The notes beneath the pieces were generated by a model. That model did not search any database, was not told where the DNA came from, and saw only the letters and a program-made list of their open reading frames with translations. From JBHIDJ01 sp046760105 (GTDB lineage: Bacteria; Pseudomonadota; Gammaproteobacteria; Acidiferrobacterales; SPGG2), in the NCBI GenBank assembly GCA_046760105.1, contig JBHIDJ010000037.1, positions 1 to 25,396 on the forward strand: DNA of 25,396 nucleotides, in the 5' to 3' direction. Each line of letters opens with the position of its first letter. Within the stretch, counting starts at the first letter, position 1. The translations under genes were made by a program, and so were the position numbers. This document shows, in pieces, positions 22,496 through 25,396 of this stretch.

Positions 22496-24163
22496 TCACG
22501 AAACAGAAGTTGATTCCATTACACCTTCGGTGCGTCGTCTTTCCATCAGATTATCGAGCCAGTCCGGATCCATTTCGGGGACCGAGGAGAGCAGGAGATC
22601 AGTGTATTCGTGATGAGGGGGTGTGAACATTTCCTTGCACGGGCCTTGCTCGACGATACGACCCTGTAACATGACTAAAACCTCATCGGCAACAGCGCGG
22701 ATTGTTGCCAGGTCGTGGGTAATAAACATATATGACAGATCCAGTTCTCGCTGTAACCGATCAAGAAGTTTCAGGATGCCTTCCGCGACAATCTGGTCTA
22801 GGGCTGAGGTCACTTCATCACAAATGATGAACTCAGGCTCCGCCGCCAACGCGCGCGCAATACAGATCCGCTGCTTCTGCCCCCCGGACAGTTCGCCGGG
22901 GAAACGGTCGATAAACTGACCGGGTTCCAGTTCAATCATGTCCAGAAGTTCGCATATGCGCTTTTCCAGCTTGTCTCCTTTCATCCCGAGATAAAATGAC
23001 AGCGGTCGTCCAATAATTTCACGAATACGGTGCCGCGGATTCACCGCCGTATCAGCCATCTGATAAATCATTTGTGCATGACGCAGCTGATCCTTGGCGC
23101 GTTTTCGGTAGTCGCCTGGAAGCGCCTCCCCATCGACCAGAACCTGCCCCTGTTTCGGCGGCAGCAGCCCTGTGATTACCCGCGCCGCCGTACTCTTGCC
23201 ACTACCGGATTCTCCCACCACCCCGATGGTCCGGCCGCGGTGTATTTCGAATGAAATATCATCCAGCACGGTGACGGGCCCGTAACCCGCCGTGACATGA
23301 TCGACTTTGATCAGAGGCGACGGGTCAGTGGGTGCTCCGGGGGCTTGCTTGTGGAACGAACGAACGGCCCACAATGTTTTCGTGTAATCCTCTTGGGGAT
23401 CGGACATCATCTTTTGGGTGTCGGCTTGTTCGACCAGCTCACCATAGCGAAGAACCATAATCCGATCCGCCATCTGCGCCACCACGGCAAGATCGTGAGT
23501 GATATAGATCGCTGCCGCGTTGAATTGATGGACGATGTCGCGGATGGTGACGAGCACCTCGATCTGGGTAGTGACGTCAAGAGCCGTGGTCGGCTCGTCG
23601 AATACTATGAGATCGGGACGGCAGGACAACGCCATTGCGGTCATGGCTCTTTGCAACTGTCCGCCTGAAACCTGGTGTGGGTAGCGAAACCCGATGTTAT
23701 CAGGATCGGGGAGCAACAGCCGCCTGTAAAGGTCTTTTGCATCGGCTTCTGCTTCCGCTCTTGAACTTTTGCCATGCTCGACCGGTGTTTCGGAAAACTG
23801 TTCGATTAGTTTATGTGCCGGGTTGAACGCTGCGGCGGCGCTCTGCGCCACGTATGCAATACGAGCTCCGCGTAGTTTTCGCTTCTCTTCTTCGCTTGCC
23901 GACATCAGATCGATGCCGTCAAACACAATGGATCCACCGGAGATGCGGCAGCCGGGGCGCGCAAAGCCCATAGCCGCGAGACCCGCGGTTGATTTACCGG
24001 CACCCGACTCACCTATAAGGCCCAGCACCTCACCCCGGTGCAGGATTATGTCGATGCCCTTGACGATTTCGAGCCACTCGTCGTGGGTCTGGCCGTCGAT
24101 ACGCAGCCCACGCATTTCCAGCAGGACTTCGCCGTTTGCTTTATCCCTATTGTTAGTGCTCAT
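22496..24163 (-). CDS. dipeptide/oligopeptide-type ABC importer, fused double ATPase subunit
   Basis: A 555-residue cytoplasmic ATPase with two complete nucleotide-binding domains in one chain (DppD-DppF/GsiA-like). Domain 1 has Walker A GESGAGKST (51-59), signature VSGGQLQR and Walker B LIVFDEPTTALD. Domain 2 has Walker A GESGSGKST (about 317-325), signature LSGGQKQR and Walker B FIICDEVTSALD. Each is followed by an H-loop (YITHDLA, FITHDLA). Domain 2 has an unusual Q-loop, IYQMADTAVNP, where QDP is common. The start is ATG 24163, overlapping the permease stop by 11 bp; a GTG one codon earlier is possible. It powers import of peptides or peptide-like solutes with the two permeases upstream. 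Confidence 0.94.
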   Translation of the reverse strand: MSTNNRDKANGEVLLEMRGLRIDGQTHDEWLEIVKGIDIILHRGEVLGLIGESGAGKSTAGLAAMGFARPGCRISGGSIVFDGIDLMSASEEEKRKLRGARIAYVAQSAAAAFNPAHKLIEQFSETPVEHGKSSRAEAEADAKDLYRRLLLPDPDNIGFRYPHQVSGGQLQRAMTAMALSCRPDLIVFDEPTTALDVTTQIEVLVTIRDIVHQFNAAAIYITHDLAVVAQMADRIMVLRYGELVEQADTQKMMSDPQEDYTKTLWAVRSFHKQAPGAPTDPSPLIKVDHVTAGYGPVTVLDDISFEIHRGRTIGVVGESGSGKSTAARVITGLLPPKQGQVLVDGEALPGDYRKRAKDQLRHAQMIYQMADTAVNPRHRIREIIGRPLSFYLGMKGDKLEKRICELLDMIELEPGQFIDRFPGELSGGQKQRICIARALAAEPEFIICDEVTSALDQIVAEGILKLLDRLQRELDLSYMFITHDLATIRAVADEVLVMLQGRIVEQGPCKEMFTPPHHEYTDLLLSSVPEMDPDWLDNLMERRRTEGVMESTSVS

Positions 24164-25070
24164 CACGTAACCCGCTCGTTTTATGGAGGAACCAGTCCAC
24201 GACGAAATTGACCGCTACTGTCAACAACGCGATCGCCGCCGCCGGCAACAGCGGGGTAGGGTCGCCATAGCTAATCAGGGTCGCATTGTCGCGCACCATG
24301 CTGCCCCAGTCCGCCGTCGGGGGTTGAATTCCGAGGCCGAGAAAACTGAGCGCAGCGATGGTCAGAAAAACGAAGCAGAAGCGTAAGCCGAACTCCGCCA
24401 CCAGCGGTGGCATGATGTTCGGCAGCACCTCGCGGATGGTTATCCAGCCGACGCCTTCGCCGCGAAGACGGGCCGCTTCGACGTAATCCATCACCACCAC
24501 ATTTAGACTTACGGCCCGGGAAAGCCGGAATACGCGGGTCGAATCCAGCACCGCGATGACGACTATCAGAGTCGGGATGGAGGTGCCGAAGATCGTGAGC
24601 AGCAGCAGTGCGAAAATCAAAGCCGGAATCGCCATGAGGATGTCGACGACTCGGCTGAAGGCCTGATCGATCCAACCGCCGAGTGCTGCCGCGAGGATGC
24701 CACTGATCCCACCGATAAGGAACGCCAGACAGGTGGTGACAAAGGCAATGCCGACCGTGTTTCGCGCGCCATACAACAATCGGGTCAGCATGTCGCGACC
24801 CAGGTTGTCCGTGCCGAGGATGAACTGTCCCCCCTGGTCCCACCGGGGCTCGAATTCGGAGCCAACGATTTCCGACTCGCCAAAAGGCGTCAAGACCGGT
24901 GCGAACAGCGCTACGAACACGTAACCGAATATGACGATAAGCCCGAACTTGGCGCTCATGGGAGCTTTTTTCAGCTCGCGCCATGCATCGCTCAAGCGAC
25001 GTTGTCTCGGCGGTGGCGGCGGAACCGCATCCGCTGTTTGAGCTATGCCCGTGTCGGTGGAATCGCTCAT
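24153..25070 (-). CDS. DppC-like ABC transporter permease
   Basis: This 305-residue inner-membrane permease of the peptide/opine/nickel importer class has an N-terminal cytoplasmic tail with PPPPPRQRR, a first membrane helix (about 42-62), the LGTDNLGRDMLTRLLYGAR periplasmic signature (84-102), and further helices. The EAA loop, YVEAARLRGEG then a conserved LPNIMP, contacts the ATPase. The C-terminal GIQPPTADWGSMV is typical for DppC. The ATG at 25070 overlaps the stop of the upstream DppB-like gene (ATGA), and the stop lies within the start of the ATPase gene. Confidence 0.94.
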   Translation of the reverse strand: MSDSTDTGIAQTADAVPPPPPRQRRLSDAWRELKKAPMSAKFGLIVIFGYVFVALFAPVLTPFGESEIVGSEFEPRWDQGGQFILGTDNLGRDMLTRLLYGARNTVGIAFVTTCLAFLIGGISGILAAALGGWIDQAFSRVVDILMAIPALIFALLLLTIFGTSIPTLIVVIAVLDSTRVFRLSRAVSLNVVVMDYVEAARLRGEGVGWITIREVLPNIMPPLVAEFGLRFCFVFLTIAALSFLGLGIQPPTADWGSMVRDNATLISYGDPTPLLPAAAIALLTVAVNFVVDWFLHKTSGLRDEH

Positions 25071-25396
25071 CTCGGGTGCAACAATCTAGGATTGGTGACG
25101 ATGGACAGTATGTCCGCCGTCAGGTTGAGGAGGACGTAGGTCGCAGCGAAAATCAGACTGCAGGCCTGTACCACCGGGATGTCGCGTTTCTGCACGGAAT
25201 CGACAATCAGCTGACCGAGTCCCGGATAGACGAACACCACTTCAACCACAACGACACCGACGATCAGGTAGGCAAGATTGATCACGATGACATTGACAAT
25301 GGGTGCCCAGGCATTGGGCAGCGCATGCTGCACAATGACGCGTGAACGTGACAAGCCCTTGAGATTCGCCATTTCAATATATGGGCTCGCGAGCAG
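25067..25396 (-). CDS. DppB-like ABC transporter permease, 5' part outside the window
   Basis: The frame is open to the right edge: eight more residues (LLASPYIE) precede the internal methionine at 25372. What is visible is the last 109 residues: the EAA loop YIEMANLKGLSRSR with HALPNAW, two membrane helices (VINLAYLIVGVVVVEVVFVY and SLIFAATYVLLNLTADILSIV), the YPGLGQLIVDSV motif and the NPRL ending, all characteristic of DppB. An ATGA overlap couples it to the DppC-like gene. The substrate-binding protein gene is not in the window and may lie upstream. Confidence 0.9.
   Translation of the reverse strand: MLASPYIEMANLKGLSRSRVIVQHALPNAWAPIVNVIVINLAYLIVGVVVVEVVFVYPGLGQLIVDSVQKRDIPVVQACSLIFAATYVLLNLTADILSIVTNPRLLHPR

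Noticed and set aside
1..25396. tRNA, rRNA, CRISPR arrays, phage or transposase genes
   Set aside because: None was seen. There are no regularly spaced repeats, no cloverleaf-like stretches and no transposase or integrase motifs on either strand.

Overview
The window (25,396 bp, GC-rich by eye, somewhat less so to the right of about 18.4 kb) holds no rRNA, tRNA, CRISPR array or recognisable insertion sequence. It reads as a bacterial chromosome segment. The mix of genes suggests a Gram-negative, probably proteobacterium-like (or Tectomicrobia-like) uncultured organism: a carnitine-type dioxygenase, a Dpp-type ABC importer with fused ATPases, and a short 'GACGCAAAG' extragenic repeat of a kind I associate with environmental Proteobacteria. 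This assignment is inference. Coenzyme F420 is best known from Actinobacteria and methanogens, so a full F420 gene set in such a background is the most striking feature.

Region 1 (1-6101) is an F420 island. Two minus-strand operons carry the biosynthesis genes: cofC then fbiC (a CofG-CofH fusion cut only at its extreme C-terminus by the window edge), and cofE then cofD. Between them on the plus strand lies a convincing F420-dependent glucose-6-phosphate dehydrogenase (fgd) with its cofactor and phosphate-binding residues kept. F420 is thus made from scratch and reduced with glucose-6-phosphate at one locus. No nitroreductase-type dehydro-F420 reductase domain is present.

Region 2 (6290-18328) is a plus-strand catabolic block. 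It starts divergently from cofE with a luciferase-like (LLM) oxidoreductase, followed by an AMP-forming acyl-CoA ligase, an alpha/beta hydrolase, a second LLM enzyme, an SDR dehydrogenase, an amidase, a crotonase-fold protein that lacks both usual catalytic glutamates, and a MaoC-like hydratase. It ends with a molybdenum hydroxylase made of an FAD subunit and a fused [2Fe-2S]/molybdopterin subunit. Stop/start overlaps of 4 to 8 bp link many of these genes, so they are probably expressed together. A reasonable reading is CoA activation, F420-linked redox, hydration, C-N and ester or C-C hydrolysis, and Mo-dependent hydroxylation of one unknown substrate, probably a cyclic or N-containing carboxylic acid. 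The substrate cannot be read from the sequence.

Region 3 (18382-21169, minus) is a two-gene unit: a fatty-acyl-CoA-ligase-like enzyme followed by a gamma-butyrobetaine/trimethyllysine dioxygenase-like protein. A 540-bp non-coding stretch follows, carrying a short element with inverted 'ACGCAAAG' ends, and then a small unknown, probably exported protein (21710-22252, minus).

Region 4 (22496-25396, minus) is the distal part of a dipeptide/oligopeptide-type ABC importer operon: a DppB-like permease (5' part outside the window), a DppC-like permease and a double-ATPase subunit, all overlapping.
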